Shown piece by piece: positions 24,618 through 32,596 of a DNA stretch of 46,639 bases. Source of the DNA: QYOJ01 sp964449285 (GTDB lineage: Bacteria > Bacteroidota > Bacteroidia > Bacteroidales > FEN-979); the NCBI GenBank assembly GCA_964449285.1, contig CAYUZX010000021.1, forward strand, positions 1 through 46,639, read 5' to 3'. Each line of letters begins with the position of its first letter. Position 1 is the stretch's first letter. The translations under genes and the position numbers were made by a program. The notes below the pieces were generated by a model, which did not search any database, had not been told where the DNA came from, and saw only the letters and a list, made by a program, of their open reading frames with translations.

Positions 24618-25700
24618 ATGAAAAGAGTATTAACCTATTTATTTGCTGCCGGCATGATGATTTCCGCGGCAAGTTTGATGTTTACCAGCTGTACTAAAGA
24701 GGGTCCGCAGGGCCCTGCTGGAGCGAATGGTGCAGATGGCACAAATGGTCAGGATGCCAACGCGACCTGTACGCAGTGCCACAATTTCTCAGAACTGATT
24801 GTTGCCAAGATCTTACAGTATGACAATTCTTTCCATGGAACTGGCCTGGATTTTGAGCGGAATGCAGCAAACTGCGCTCCTTGTCACACCAGCCAGGGAT
24901 TTCAAGAGGTTCTGGAAACCGGTCTGGAAGACTGTGCTGACGCTATTCAGAATCCAGCACCTCCGGGATGCCGCACCTGTCACATGATTCACGACAGTTA
25001 TACGACAACTGACTGGGATCTTCGTGTCACATCTGCCTTCACCAACAGGCTTGGCCAGCCACAGGATATGGCTGTTGAATACGAAGGAGCCCTCTACCCA
25101 AGCGGTAACCTATGCGCCCGCTGCCACCAGGCAAGAGTTGCTTCTCCTCCTGTTACAAATCCTACCAGCACCACTGATTCCATTGTCATTGCTTCGAGCA
25201 ACTCGCGCTGGGGACCGCACCATGGCCCGCAAGGCTTGATCCTTGCCGGTCTCGGAGGCTTTGAAACCGGAGCTAAATTCACCAATTCTTGGCATACAGG
25301 AAAGACTGCCTGCGTTTTCTGCCACGGAGCCGAAGCGTTTGGCGCCCAGGCTGGAGGACATACATTAAATATGACCTATGATTCTCATGGCACAGAAACT
25401 GATAATGTAAAAGGTTGCAACATGACCAATTGTCATGTTGGATTGACGACCTTCGACTATGGCGGCAAACAGACGATCATTGAAGGAAAAACTGCCACGT
25501 TATTGGCACAACTTCAGGCTGCAAATGTGCTGAATGCTTCTGCACTGATGGTTCCTGGAACCTATTGCGAGAAAATGATGGCTACCGTTTGGAACTTCAA
25601 CATGGTTGAAGCAGACCGCAGTATGGGAGTCCATAACTACAAATATGTCGATGGCATGCTGGATGAAGGAATTGCCTACCTCACTTCGTTGGGTTATTAA
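24618..25700 (+). CDS. Hexaheme c-type cytochrome lipoprotein
   Basis: 360 residues. Signal peptide with a lipobox-like LMFTSC (lipid Cys 25), then a short collagen-like linker GPQGPAGANGADG. Heme-binding CxxCH motifs: CTQCH (51), CAPCH (86), CRTCH (118), CARCH (166) and CVFCH (232). A sixth site has the rarer CX4CH form, CNMTNCH (267-273). The C-terminal VEADRSMGVHNYKYVDGML resembles the heme-ligand region of c552/octaheme-type multiheme cytochromes. It probably sits on the outer membrane and transfers electrons. No CxxCK catalytic heme is present, so it is not an NrfA. It heads the module and is separated from the next gene by a terminator. Confidence 0.88.
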   Translation: MKRVLTYLFAAGMMISAASLMFTSCTKEGPQGPAGANGADGTNGQDANATCTQCHNFSELIVAKILQYDNSFHGTGLDFERNAANCAPCHTSQGFQEVLETGLEDCADAIQNPAPPGCRTCHMIHDSYTTTDWDLRVTSAFTNRLGQPQDMAVEYEGALYPSGNLCARCHQARVASPPVTNPTSTTDSIVIASSNSRWGPHHGPQGLILAGLGGFETGAKFTNSWHTGKTACVFCHGAEAFGAQAGGHTLNMTYDSHGTETDNVKGCNMTNCHVGLTTFDYGGKQTIIEGKTATLLAQLQAANVLNASALMVPGTYCEKMMATVWNFNMVEADRSMGVHNYKYVDGMLDEGIAYLTSLGY

Positions 25701-25716
25701 TTCCTGAGTAATACAT

Positions 25717-25753
25717 AAAAAAGGCTTCAGTTGTAAAAACTGAAGCCTTTTTT
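25717..25753 (+). terminator. Strong intrinsic terminator after the hexaheme gene
   Basis: A perfect 15-bp stem, AAAAAAGGCTTCAGT (25717-25731) with ACTGAAGCCTTTTTT (25739-25753), loop of 7 nt, ending in a T-run. Because the arms have A- and T-runs it could work on both strands. Confidence 0.9.
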
Positions 25754-25762
25754 ATATCTTTG
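25731..25762 (+). promoter_or_regulatory. Promoter of the downstream cytochrome operon
   Basis: TATCTTTG (25755-25762) is an exact -7 match, and a TTG (25731-25733) lies 21 bp upstream as a -33 element, placed at the loop of the terminator hairpin. The ATG is 24 bp further on. Genes from 25787 on can therefore be transcribed separately from the hexaheme gene. Confidence 0.55.
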
Positions 25763-25786
25763 AAAAAATAATTTAAACCCTTTATT

Positions 25787-26158
25787 ATGTACAAGAGGAA
25801 ATTTTTAAACATGATCATACTCATTGTTGGTATGATTGTCTTGTTTTCTTGTGAATACGAGAAAATCACTTATGATGTCCCGGACCCCACAATCCCGGTT
25901 AGCTATGCAACGGATATCCAACCAATATGGGCTAAAGGGTGTGTTGGATGTCATCCTGTTGGCGGGCCTCCTCCGGCTCTTACCCCAGACGATTCCTACA
26001 ACGCCTTAATCACCGGTGGATTTATCAATGATTTGGTGCCAGACCAAAGCATCATCTACACATCCATGACCACCGGCGGATCCATGGCAGCCTATTCCAA
26101 TGCACAAGATGCCGGGAAAGTGCTCGTCTGGATTCAGCAAGGTGCAAAGAACAATTAA
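25787..26158 (+). CDS. Monoheme c-type cytochrome lipoprotein
   Basis: 123 residues. Signal peptide with lipobox VLFSC (Cys 22), one heme motif CVGCH (52-56) in the context IQPIWAKGCVGCHPVGGPPP, and Met residues at 94 and 100 as possible axial ligands. The IQPI...GC..CH pattern is common in small Bacteroidota lipoprotein cytochromes with a planctomycete-type cytochrome c fold. It probably lies on the periplasmic face of a membrane and carries electrons between the module and another partner. First gene of the transcript starting after the terminator. Confidence 0.85.
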   Translation: MYKRKFLNMIILIVGMIVLFSCEYEKITYDVPDPTIPVSYATDIQPIWAKGCVGCHPVGGPPPALTPDDSYNALITGGFINDLVPDQSIIYTSMTTGGSMAAYSNAQDAGKVLVWIQQGAKNN

Positions 26159-26206
26159 CGGAGTTTAAATCACGAAATACGATTAAACATGATCACAACA
26201 ATACAT

Positions 26207-27106
26207 ATGAAAAAAAGTCTCCTGGTTTTACTCCTGCTCCTTGTCGGTTTTGGCAACGTTTTTGCCCAGGAACCTGAAGAGGAGAAAGCAGAGAAAAAAC
26301 CCCTTGAACGGGCACCCTTCGAAAGTGGCATCTTTATGGATGATCAAACCGTACAAACCTATCCCTCGAATACCCTGGAGTTTGTTCTGCAACACCGCTT
26401 CGGTACAATTCAGAACGGATTCACTGACCTCTTCGGAATCTGGGGTGCGACCAATATCCGGATGGCATTGAATTACAGCATCACCGATAATCTGATGATC
26501 GGATTCGGTACCACAAAAAACAAACGGTACCAGGATCTCTCAGTGAAGTATACCTTTTTCCATCAACGCAAGGGTGGCTTCCCATTAACGATTGGGTACT
26601 ATGGTAACATGGCTCTTAATGCTAGTGACAAATCCAACTTCGGCATGGATTATGCCTTTGTTGACCGCTTCTCCTATTTCCACGAGCTGATGTTTGCCCG
26701 CCGGTTCTGCCGCTCTTTCTCCATGCAGATGGGATTCGCTTTTGTCCATTTCAACAAGGTGGATACGACGATTAAAAACGACGCTTTTTCCATTTCTGCC
26801 ATTGCACGGTTTAAGGTTAGCCCGCAAACCTCTATCGTTGCGAGCTGTGAAGTGCCTTTGATGCTTGGTTACGATACACCGTTTATCTTGAAATACGGAC
26901 AGAAAGGAATCTATTACGGCCCCAAGTCGCCATTGCCAAACGTTGGATTGGGCGTTGAAATTTCAACAAGTACCCACGCATTTCACATTTTTGTCTCTGC
27001 TGCACCAGGGTTGTTACCCCAGGATATCGTCATGTATAACCAAAATGATTTCTTCAACGGAGCCATCATGTTTGGATTTAACATGACCCGTTTATGGAAC
27101 TTCTAA
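26207..27106 (+). CDS. DUF5777-like outer-membrane beta-barrel protein
   Basis: 299 residues from the ATG at 26207 (MKKSLLVLLLLLVG), with a signal peptide ending near FAQ; an ATG six codons earlier is less likely. The mature protein has alternating aromatic/hydrophobic strands (TLEFVLQHRFGTIQNG, GFPLTIGYYGNMALN, TSIVASCEVPLML) and ends in Phe after NMTRLWN, the usual signal for outer-membrane barrel insertion. It matches the DUF5777 type found near cytochrome genes in Bacteroidota. There is no heme motif. It could be a porin or a sheath for the lipoprotein cytochromes, which is speculative. Confidence 0.8.
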   Translation: MKKSLLVLLLLLVGFGNVFAQEPEEEKAEKKPLERAPFESGIFMDDQTVQTYPSNTLEFVLQHRFGTIQNGFTDLFGIWGATNIRMALNYSITDNLMIGFGTTKNKRYQDLSVKYTFFHQRKGGFPLTIGYYGNMALNASDKSNFGMDYAFVDRFSYFHELMFARRFCRSFSMQMGFAFVHFNKVDTTIKNDAFSISAIARFKVSPQTSIVASCEVPLMLGYDTPFILKYGQKGIYYGPKSPLPNVGLGVEISTSTHAFHIFVSAAPGLLPQDIVMYNQNDFFNGAIMFGFNMTRLWNF

Positions 27107-27143
27107 TACCAACTAATGTTTAACCTATAAATAACCAAAAACC

Positions 27144-27548
27144 ATGAAAAAAACATTGATTTACTCGATCACCTGTGTGATTGCACTCTTTTTTGTGACC
27201 GCAGTCTATTCTCAGGACGCCAAGCCATGGGACATCCCGGCTAAATACAAAGCTATGAAAAGCACGGTGAAAGCTGGTGATGCAAACGCTCTTGCCGACG
27301 GGAAAATGCTCTGGTCAAAATTCTGCAAATCATGCCACGGCAGCAAGGGCCTGGGTGATGGCCCGAAAGCCGCTATGTTAAAGACGTTCCCGGGTGATTT
27401 CTCTTCCGCTGCATTTCAAAAGAAAACAGACGGTGATATGTACTACATGTCATTTATTGGCAGGGATGAGATGCCCAATTTCGAAAAAAAGGTAACCAGT
27501 GAGGCTGATCGCTGGGCGTTGGTTGCTTACATGCGAACCATGAAGTAA
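27144..27548 (+). CDS. Periplasmic monoheme cytochrome c
   Basis: 134 residues: signal peptide (about 1-23, ending VYSQ), then a class I cytochrome c with CKSCHGSKGLGDGPKA (heme site 61-65) and the distal ligand Met 110 in RDEMPNF, ending WALVAYMRTMK. It is soluble, with no lipobox. In this setting it is a likely shuttle between the membrane complex encoded downstream and a terminal acceptor or the outer-membrane lipoproteins. A terminator-like hairpin follows, so expression of the downstream membrane subunits may be reduced or separate. Confidence 0.92.
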   Translation: MKKTLIYSITCVIALFFVTAVYSQDAKPWDIPAKYKAMKSTVKAGDANALADGKMLWSKFCKSCHGSKGLGDGPKAAMLKTFPGDFSSAAFQKKTDGDMYYMSFIGRDEMPNFEKKVTSEADRWALVAYMRTMK

Positions 27549-27571
27549 TGACATGCTAATCCATGATGAAG

Positions 27572-27611
27572 AAGGATGTTAATGATATACAGTCAAGTTA
27601 GCATCCTTTTT
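27572..27611 (+). terminator. Intrinsic terminator after the monoheme cytochrome gene
   Basis: AAGGATGTTAA (27572-27582) pairs with TTAGCATCCTT (27598-27608) through 11 bp with one T-G pair, followed by a T-rich tail. It divides the soluble cytochrome part from the membrane-complex part; no clear promoter is seen after it, so partial read-through is possible. Confidence 0.7.
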
Positions 27612-27647
27612 CTTTTAACACATATAACATAGTTAAATAAATTAGGT

Positions 27648-28682
27648 ATGATGAGAGAAATTTACATCAGGCCATCCTGGCTTGTCATTGTCCTCATTCT
27701 TCTGACCATCATCATCTTTGCCTTTGATTACTCGGCAGAGCCACTGAAATATGAAGATGACAGACAAACCAGCCGGATCGCTCCCGAAGAGCCAACAACA
27801 GATTTTGCCCAGTTCCCAAACTCTGACGAGAACCAAAAATGCCTTCAGTGCCACGGACAGTCGAAGTATACGTATGAAAATACGGAACAGGGCCGGATGG
27901 TTAACCAGGAGATGTATACCGAGTTAATCATCTCTCCCAATGACTTTTATGTTTCCAACCACCGCTCGTTCAAATGTACTGATTGCCATTCTGAAGAATA
28001 TGAAAATTTTCCCCATGAAGGGATCCTTCGCATGGAATACAAGTACTCTTGCCTGGATTGCCATGAAGGGGATGAGAACTATGCTCAATATCACTTTGAG
28101 GAAGTTAATGCCGAATTCCAGGAAAGTGTTCATTCCGAAAAGCACAGCGATGATTTCACATGCTGGATGTGCCACGATCCCCATACGTACAAGATCAATG
28201 CCCGGACCAACGAAAATATCAGAGAGACCGTTGTCTATGACAACACAATCTGCCTTGATTGCCATAGTGATTATAGAAGGTTTCAGCTACTGACCGATCG
28301 TAAACGGCCAAACCTGCTCAAGAGCCACGACTGGTTGCCAAACCAAGAGTTGCATCTCGCCTCTGTCCGCTGTATTGAATGCCATACTGAAAAGCAAACC
28401 GACAGTGTTTTGGTTAAACACAAAGTACTGCCAAAGGAGCTGGCGGTCAGGAACTGTAAAAAGTGTCACTCCAATAACCCTGAACTGCTGGCCTCTCTCT
28501 ATAAGTATGAAGCTCAGGAGGTCCGTAGCCACGATGGCATTTTCAGAGGGATTACAACAAGTGATTCTGTAGTCATCGGCGCAAGTCGCAACCAAACCCT
28601 CAATATCATCAGCCTGTTGCTTTTTGCCGGGGTTATTGTAGGCATCACAATTCACTCTTTTCTAAGAATCATTAAAAAATAG
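27648..28682 (+). CDS. Membrane-anchored heptaheme c-type cytochrome
   Basis: 344 residues. An N-terminal helix (about 9-27) and a C-terminal helix (about 317-338) anchor a periplasmic domain with seven CxxCH motifs: CLQCH (65), CTDCH (110), CLDCH (135), CWMCH (172), CLDCH (202), CIECH (242) and CKKCH (270). Many extra His residues can give bis-His ligation. Size and layout resemble the multiheme subunits of Qrc/Nhc/Hmc-type complexes rather than NrfH, which has four hemes. It is 6 bp before the cytochrome b gene and is inferred to take electrons from the membrane subunits to periplasmic carriers. Confidence 0.9.
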   Translation: MMREIYIRPSWLVIVLILLTIIIFAFDYSAEPLKYEDDRQTSRIAPEEPTTDFAQFPNSDENQKCLQCHGQSKYTYENTEQGRMVNQEMYTELIISPNDFYVSNHRSFKCTDCHSEEYENFPHEGILRMEYKYSCLDCHEGDENYAQYHFEEVNAEFQESVHSEKHSDDFTCWMCHDPHTYKINARTNENIRETVVYDNTICLDCHSDYRRFQLLTDRKRPNLLKSHDWLPNQELHLASVRCIECHTEKQTDSVLVKHKVLPKELAVRNCKKCHSNNPELLASLYKYEAQEVRSHDGIFRGITTSDSVVIGASRNQTLNIISLLLFAGVIVGITIHSFLRIIKK

Positions 28683-28688
28683 ATATCC

Positions 28689-29309
28689 ATGGCACAAGAA
28701 AGATTATACCTTTATCCCATCTGGCTTCGGATCTGGCATTTTATGAATGCACTTCTCTGCCTGATCCTGATCGTGACCGGTATCAGCATGCAGCTTTCGG
28801 GTCCCTCTGTTGCTCTGGTCAACTTCAATACAGCCGTTGCCATCCACAATATAGCAGGGATCATCCTAACGGTAAACTATCTCATCTTTTTTATCGGGAA
28901 CCTGTTCGCCTATAACGGAAAACAGTATCAGATTGAATTCAGGGGCCTTGTTAAGCGGCTGATGACCCAGGCAAAATATTATGCATTCGGGATTTTTAAA
29001 GGCGAGTCTCCTCCTTTCCCTATCAGCCGTGAAAATAAATTCAACCCGTTGCAACGCTTCTCCTATGTCTTCATTATGTATCTTTTTGTTCCTGTCGTTT
29101 TCATCTCTGGATGGGCGTTGTTCTATCCGCAAACAATTCCAACTACCATCATCGGAACCAGTGGCCTCCACCTGACCGACCTGTTCCATATCATCTCCGG
29201 ATTTATCATCTCAATATTCATGTTCGTTCACATCTATTTCTGTACGATCGGGAAAAATCCGTGGGCCAACTTTAAAAGCATCATGAATGGGTATCATGAA
29301 CCCCATTAA
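28689..29309 (+). CDS. Cytochrome b subunit (FdnI/thiosulfate reductase type)
   Basis: 206 residues with four main transmembrane helices. His 17 (RIWHFMNA), His 53 (AIHNIAG), His 167 and His 181 (FMFVHIYF) are placed to hold two b hemes, as in the di-heme subunits of formate dehydrogenase and Ni-Fe hydrogenase. The RLYLYPIWLRIWHF start is typical of the family. Such subunits exchange electrons between quinone and a periplasmic partner. Its position between the heptaheme cytochrome and the ferredoxin subunit suggests it belongs to the same complex. Confidence 0.92.
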   Translation: MAQERLYLYPIWLRIWHFMNALLCLILIVTGISMQLSGPSVALVNFNTAVAIHNIAGIILTVNYLIFFIGNLFAYNGKQYQIEFRGLVKRLMTQAKYYAFGIFKGESPPFPISRENKFNPLQRFSYVFIMYLFVPVVFISGWALFYPQTIPTTIIGTSGLHLTDLFHIISGFIISIFMFVHIYFCTIGKNPWANFKSIMNGYHEPH

Positions 29310-29335
29310 TTAGCTAACCTATTAAACCTATATCC

Positions 29336-30304
29336 GTGAAAGAAGAATCAGATAACAATCCGAAAAAGAGCTCCCGCCGGGATTTTCTGAAGAAAAGCCT
29401 GGTTGCGGGAGCCGGTGTGGTTGCTACCGGAGGATTGGTGGAAGCGTACCTGGATACACGGGCTGCAGAAACCGGTGAAAAGGTCAAGGTACTTACTACC
29501 GGGGGCGAGATTGTTGAGGTAGATAAAGGACATATCAAGTACCCGCGTGTTTCCCGGGAAGAGTCGCGCGAAGGGATCCCGGGGAAAAAATTTGTAATGG
29601 TCATCGACCTTGCCCGGTGTAAAAACGCCCGTGCCTGCGTGGAGAACTGCCAGAAAGGGCACCATCTGCCCAAAGGCCAGGAGTTCATGAAGGTATACCT
29701 GCTACAGGATACCGAAAACACGGCACCGTATTGGTTTCCGAAGCCATGTTTCCATTGCGACAACCCACTTTGTGTATCCGTTTGTCCGGTTGGCGCCACT
29801 TACAAGAGGAGCGATGGGATTGTTCTGATTGATAATGAACGGTGTATCGGTTGTAAGTTTTGTATCACAGGATGCCCCTATTCTTCACGGGTTTTTGCCT
29901 GGAGACACTATGAAGAGTTCGATGAAGATACACAACCATACTCTCCGGAAGCCGGCAGCCCGGGAGTTGAGGGAACAGTCTCAAAATGCGATTTCTGTCC
30001 CGACCTGATCCGGGTTGGAAAATTGCCTTATTGTGTTGCCTCCTGTCCGATGGGTGTGATCTATTTCGGAGATATCGACGAGGATGTTGTAACCAACGGA
30101 ACAGAAACATACCAGTTCAGCAAGCTGATCCGTGACCGGGCCGGCTACCGTTACCTTGAGGTTCTGGGGACCCGTCCCAGTGTATATTACCTGCCACCTG
30201 TCGAACGCCAATTCCCTGTAGATCGCGGATTTGACGGTTTGGATGAAGAGGTTGAAAAGAGGTATGAATCCACACCATACGTTAAGAAGCAAAGGAGGAA
30301 ATAA
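29336..30304 (+). CDS. Tat-exported ferredoxin subunit with four cluster motifs
   Basis: 322 residues, GTG start. The Tat signal SSRRDFLKKSLVAGAGVVA (twin Arg 14-15) sends it to the periplasm. The Cys groups follow the DmsB/NrfC/PsrB pattern: 95, 101, 105; 138, 141, 146, 150; 170, 173, 176, 180; 218, 221; 233, 237. That is 15 instead of the 16 expected for four [4Fe-4S] clusters: in CKNARACVENC the second Cys is Ala 98. One cluster may be [3Fe-4S] or have another ligand. It should dock on the NrfD subunit encoded 2 bp downstream. Confidence 0.93.
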   Translation: MKEESDNNPKKSSRRDFLKKSLVAGAGVVATGGLVEAYLDTRAAETGEKVKVLTTGGEIVEVDKGHIKYPRVSREESREGIPGKKFVMVIDLARCKNARACVENCQKGHHLPKGQEFMKVYLLQDTENTAPYWFPKPCFHCDNPLCVSVCPVGATYKRSDGIVLIDNERCIGCKFCITGCPYSSRVFAWRHYEEFDEDTQPYSPEAGSPGVEGTVSKCDFCPDLIRVGKLPYCVASCPMGVIYFGDIDEDVVTNGTETYQFSKLIRDRAGYRYLEVLGTRPSVYYLPPVERQFPVDRGFDGLDEEVEKRYESTPYVKKQRRK

Positions 30305-30306
30305 AC

Positions 30307-31629
30307 ATGCCAAATGAAAGAGAAATAACATTACTCAAGGAATTTGCACCGCAGATTGAGCATACCACTTTTATCCAGGCTATCTGGATGTTTTTCCTGG
30401 CTGCCATCGTCGCCCTTGGGTTTTACGCACTCTATGTACAGATTGCTTATGGGCATATCGTCACCGGGATGCGCGATAATGTGGTTTGGGGAATCTACAT
30501 CGTCAATTTTATCTTTTTCATGGGAGTCAGCTACGCAGGCGCTCTGATCTCAGGTACCCTTCATCTCTTTCGAGCCGAATGGCGGAAACCAATCAACCGG
30601 ATAGCAGAGTTCATCACCATCATCGCCCTGTTGATCGGCCCCTGCTACATCCTGCTTTGTATCGGGCGTCTTGACCGGCTTTACTACCTGGTTATCTTTG
30701 GCCGGATCCAGTCTCCAATCACATGGGACGTCATTGCAATCTCCACGGATATTTTCGGCTGTTTGATATTTCTCTACCTGGCCCTTCTCAGGGACATCGC
30801 TGCAATCCGTGATTTTCAGGCTATTCGGATCCCCAAATGGAAACGTAAGCTATATACATGGCTGGCGCTTGGTTATACAGGAACAACTGAGCAGAGAGAA
30901 AGACTTCACAAAGCTACCGATATCATGGCAGCGATGGTTATCGCCATTGCGGTCATCGTATATTCTGTACTTGCATGGATCTTCAGTGTAACGCTCCAAC
31001 CGGGGTGGCACAGTACCATCTTCGGGCCCTATTTTGTGATAGCAGCTGTCTTTTCAGGATGCGGGGTGATGATTGTCGTCATGTGGCTGTTTCGCAAACT
31101 CTACCACCTGGAAAAGTACATCACCCGGAAACACTTTGTAAATGTGGGTGTTCTGATGCTGATTTTAGCTGCCCTCTTTGGTTACTTTACCTTCAGCGAT
31201 TACCTGACAAAATGGTACGGCTCGGAACGGAACGATGAGCTTCTGATCAACCTGTTGTTTGATGAATACTACTGGCTCTTCATCCTCTCCAACTATGTGG
31301 GCGTGTTGTTGCCGATGGTTGTAGTAGGGATCAAAAAGCTCCGGACCATCAATAATATTACTATTTCGGCAGTCATTGTAATCTTAGCGCTCTGGGTTAA
31401 CCGCTATCTGATTGTAGTCCCAACCCTGGAATCTCCTTACCTTCCTATCCAGGACTCCCGGCCCGATTGGCTCTTCTATAATTCTACCTGGGTAGAGTGG
31501 GCGCTTACTGCAGCCGGTGTCGCCTTTTTTGCGCTGGCTTTCACAATTGGATCCAAATTCATCCCCATCATCAATGTGAGTGAGATGGCCGATTCATCTG
31601 AATTGGAGGAAGAAGAAATCCTAATTTAA
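30307..31629 (+). CDS. NrfD/PsrC-like quinone-interacting membrane subunit
   Basis: 440 residues with about nine or ten transmembrane helices. The start (IQAIWMFFLAAIVALGFYALYVQIAYG) and the segment VVWGIYIVNFIFFMGVSYAGALISG are the conserved NrfD quinol-pocket region. NrfD-family proteins oxidise menaquinol and pass electrons to the bound ferredoxin subunit; some are thought to move protons. AGGAGGAAA before the ATG is an unusually good Shine-Dalgarno for this phylum. It is coupled to the ferredoxin gene (2-bp gap) and to the next gene (no gap), consistent with one complex. Confidence 0.94.
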   Translation: MPNEREITLLKEFAPQIEHTTFIQAIWMFFLAAIVALGFYALYVQIAYGHIVTGMRDNVVWGIYIVNFIFFMGVSYAGALISGTLHLFRAEWRKPINRIAEFITIIALLIGPCYILLCIGRLDRLYYLVIFGRIQSPITWDVIAISTDIFGCLIFLYLALLRDIAAIRDFQAIRIPKWKRKLYTWLALGYTGTTEQRERLHKATDIMAAMVIAIAVIVYSVLAWIFSVTLQPGWHSTIFGPYFVIAAVFSGCGVMIVVMWLFRKLYHLEKYITRKHFVNVGVLMLILAALFGYFTFSDYLTKWYGSERNDELLINLLFDEYYWLFILSNYVGVLLPMVVVGIKKLRTINNITISAVIVILALWVNRYLIVVPTLESPYLPIQDSRPDWLFYNSTWVEWALTAAGVAFFALAFTIGSKFIPIINVSEMADSSELEEEEILI

Positions 31630-32568
31630 ATGATGTTAAACCAGCATATATCCAGACCTATGAACAAGTTCACATTAGCTGCCCTTTTCTGGTTGATTTC
31701 GGTCCCGATGATCATCTCACCCGCTCTTTCTGCCCAGGAAGAGACCGAAACGGAAAAAGTTGAACCGTTGGATACATACCTCTCATTCCTTGCAACTTAT
31801 ACCTCAAATGACACGGTTGTCCTTACTGCAAATCTCTATATCCGTAATGGGAGAGTGCGTGTCGACCTACAGAATGCCCCTATATCATTCACACTGTCAG
31901 GCAATGATGAACAGATGAAAGCCGGGGAAGCCTTCACCGATTCTACCGGGAAAGCCCAGGTCATGATTCCAACCTCATCGTTACCCCGAAACAAAGAGGG
32001 AATGGTTACCTACATGGCTGATTTTACAGGAACAGACAATTACGTTTCATCATCTGAGACGTTCATGTCAAAACCTGCCAGGCTGGAGGTCTCCTTTTAC
32101 GAGGAGGATTCTGTCAAATTCATCCGGGTTACGGGTTTTCAGTTTTCATCCGATGGAGAGGCTGAACCAATTTCAGATGAGACGATTCTCCTATTTGTTC
32201 CAAGCCTCTTTCGTCCCATGCCAATAGGAGAAGTTTGGCTTGAACAAGATGGATCCGGCTCAATGGAGTTTCCTTTGACACTTGTTGGCGACTCCCTGGG
32301 TAACTTAACCGTCATTGCCCAGATCGATGAACACGACTCCTTCGGTTATGTGAAAGGTGAAGCCACCTGTGGTTGGGCCATTCCCAAACATCTCCAAAGT
32401 CAGGATAAACCAACCCGTCAGCTATGGACCCCGGTAGCTCCAATCTGGATGATGATCACCTTAATCATTCTGCTGGCAGGTGTATGGGGCCATTATATCT
32501 ATGCCGTGGTCGAACTGGTTAAGATCAAGAAGAGCGCTAAAAAAGAGGCTGTCCAGGAAAAAGACTAG
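31630..32568 (+). CDS. Signal-peptide, beta-rich protein with C-terminal membrane anchor
   Basis: 312 residues; the ATG directly after the NrfD stop is used, but MNKFTLAALFW at 31663 also gives a good signal peptide. The periplasmic part is beta-rich and Ig-like (TVVLTANLYIRNGRVRVDL, EGMVTYMADFTGTDNYVSS). One helix (PIWMMITLIILLAGVWGHYIYAVV) near the C-terminus is followed by a Lys-rich cytoplasmic tail. No heme or cluster motif is present. I do not recognise a named family. Its immediate coupling to nrfD suggests an accessory or structural subunit of the membrane complex. Confidence 0.75.
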   Translation: MMLNQHISRPMNKFTLAALFWLISVPMIISPALSAQEETETEKVEPLDTYLSFLATYTSNDTVVLTANLYIRNGRVRVDLQNAPISFTLSGNDEQMKAGEAFTDSTGKAQVMIPTSSLPRNKEGMVTYMADFTGTDNYVSSSETFMSKPARLEVSFYEEDSVKFIRVTGFQFSSDGEAEPISDETILLFVPSLFRPMPIGEVWLEQDGSGSMEFPLTLVGDSLGNLTVIAQIDEHDSFGYVKGEATCGWAIPKHLQSQDKPTRQLWTPVAPIWMMITLIILLAGVWGHYIYAVVELVKIKKSAKKEAVQEKD

Positions 32569-32596
32569 GCGAAATATTCGTAGTTTTGCGAATAAT

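Noticed and set aside
24618..28682. NrfHA-type nitrite reductase
   Set aside because: No CxxCK catalytic heme is present, the large multiheme protein has six hemes in another order, and the anchored one has seven hemes instead of four.
27648..32568. Alternative complex III or polysulfide reductase
   Set aside because: No fused molybdopterin-like/ferredoxin ActB and no molybdopterin subunit; a cytochrome b subunit is present that those complexes lack.
32480..32596. N-terminal extension of the riboflavin kinase
   Set aside because: It lies in another frame over the end of the preceding gene and is not family-like; the ATG at 32597 fits the domain start.
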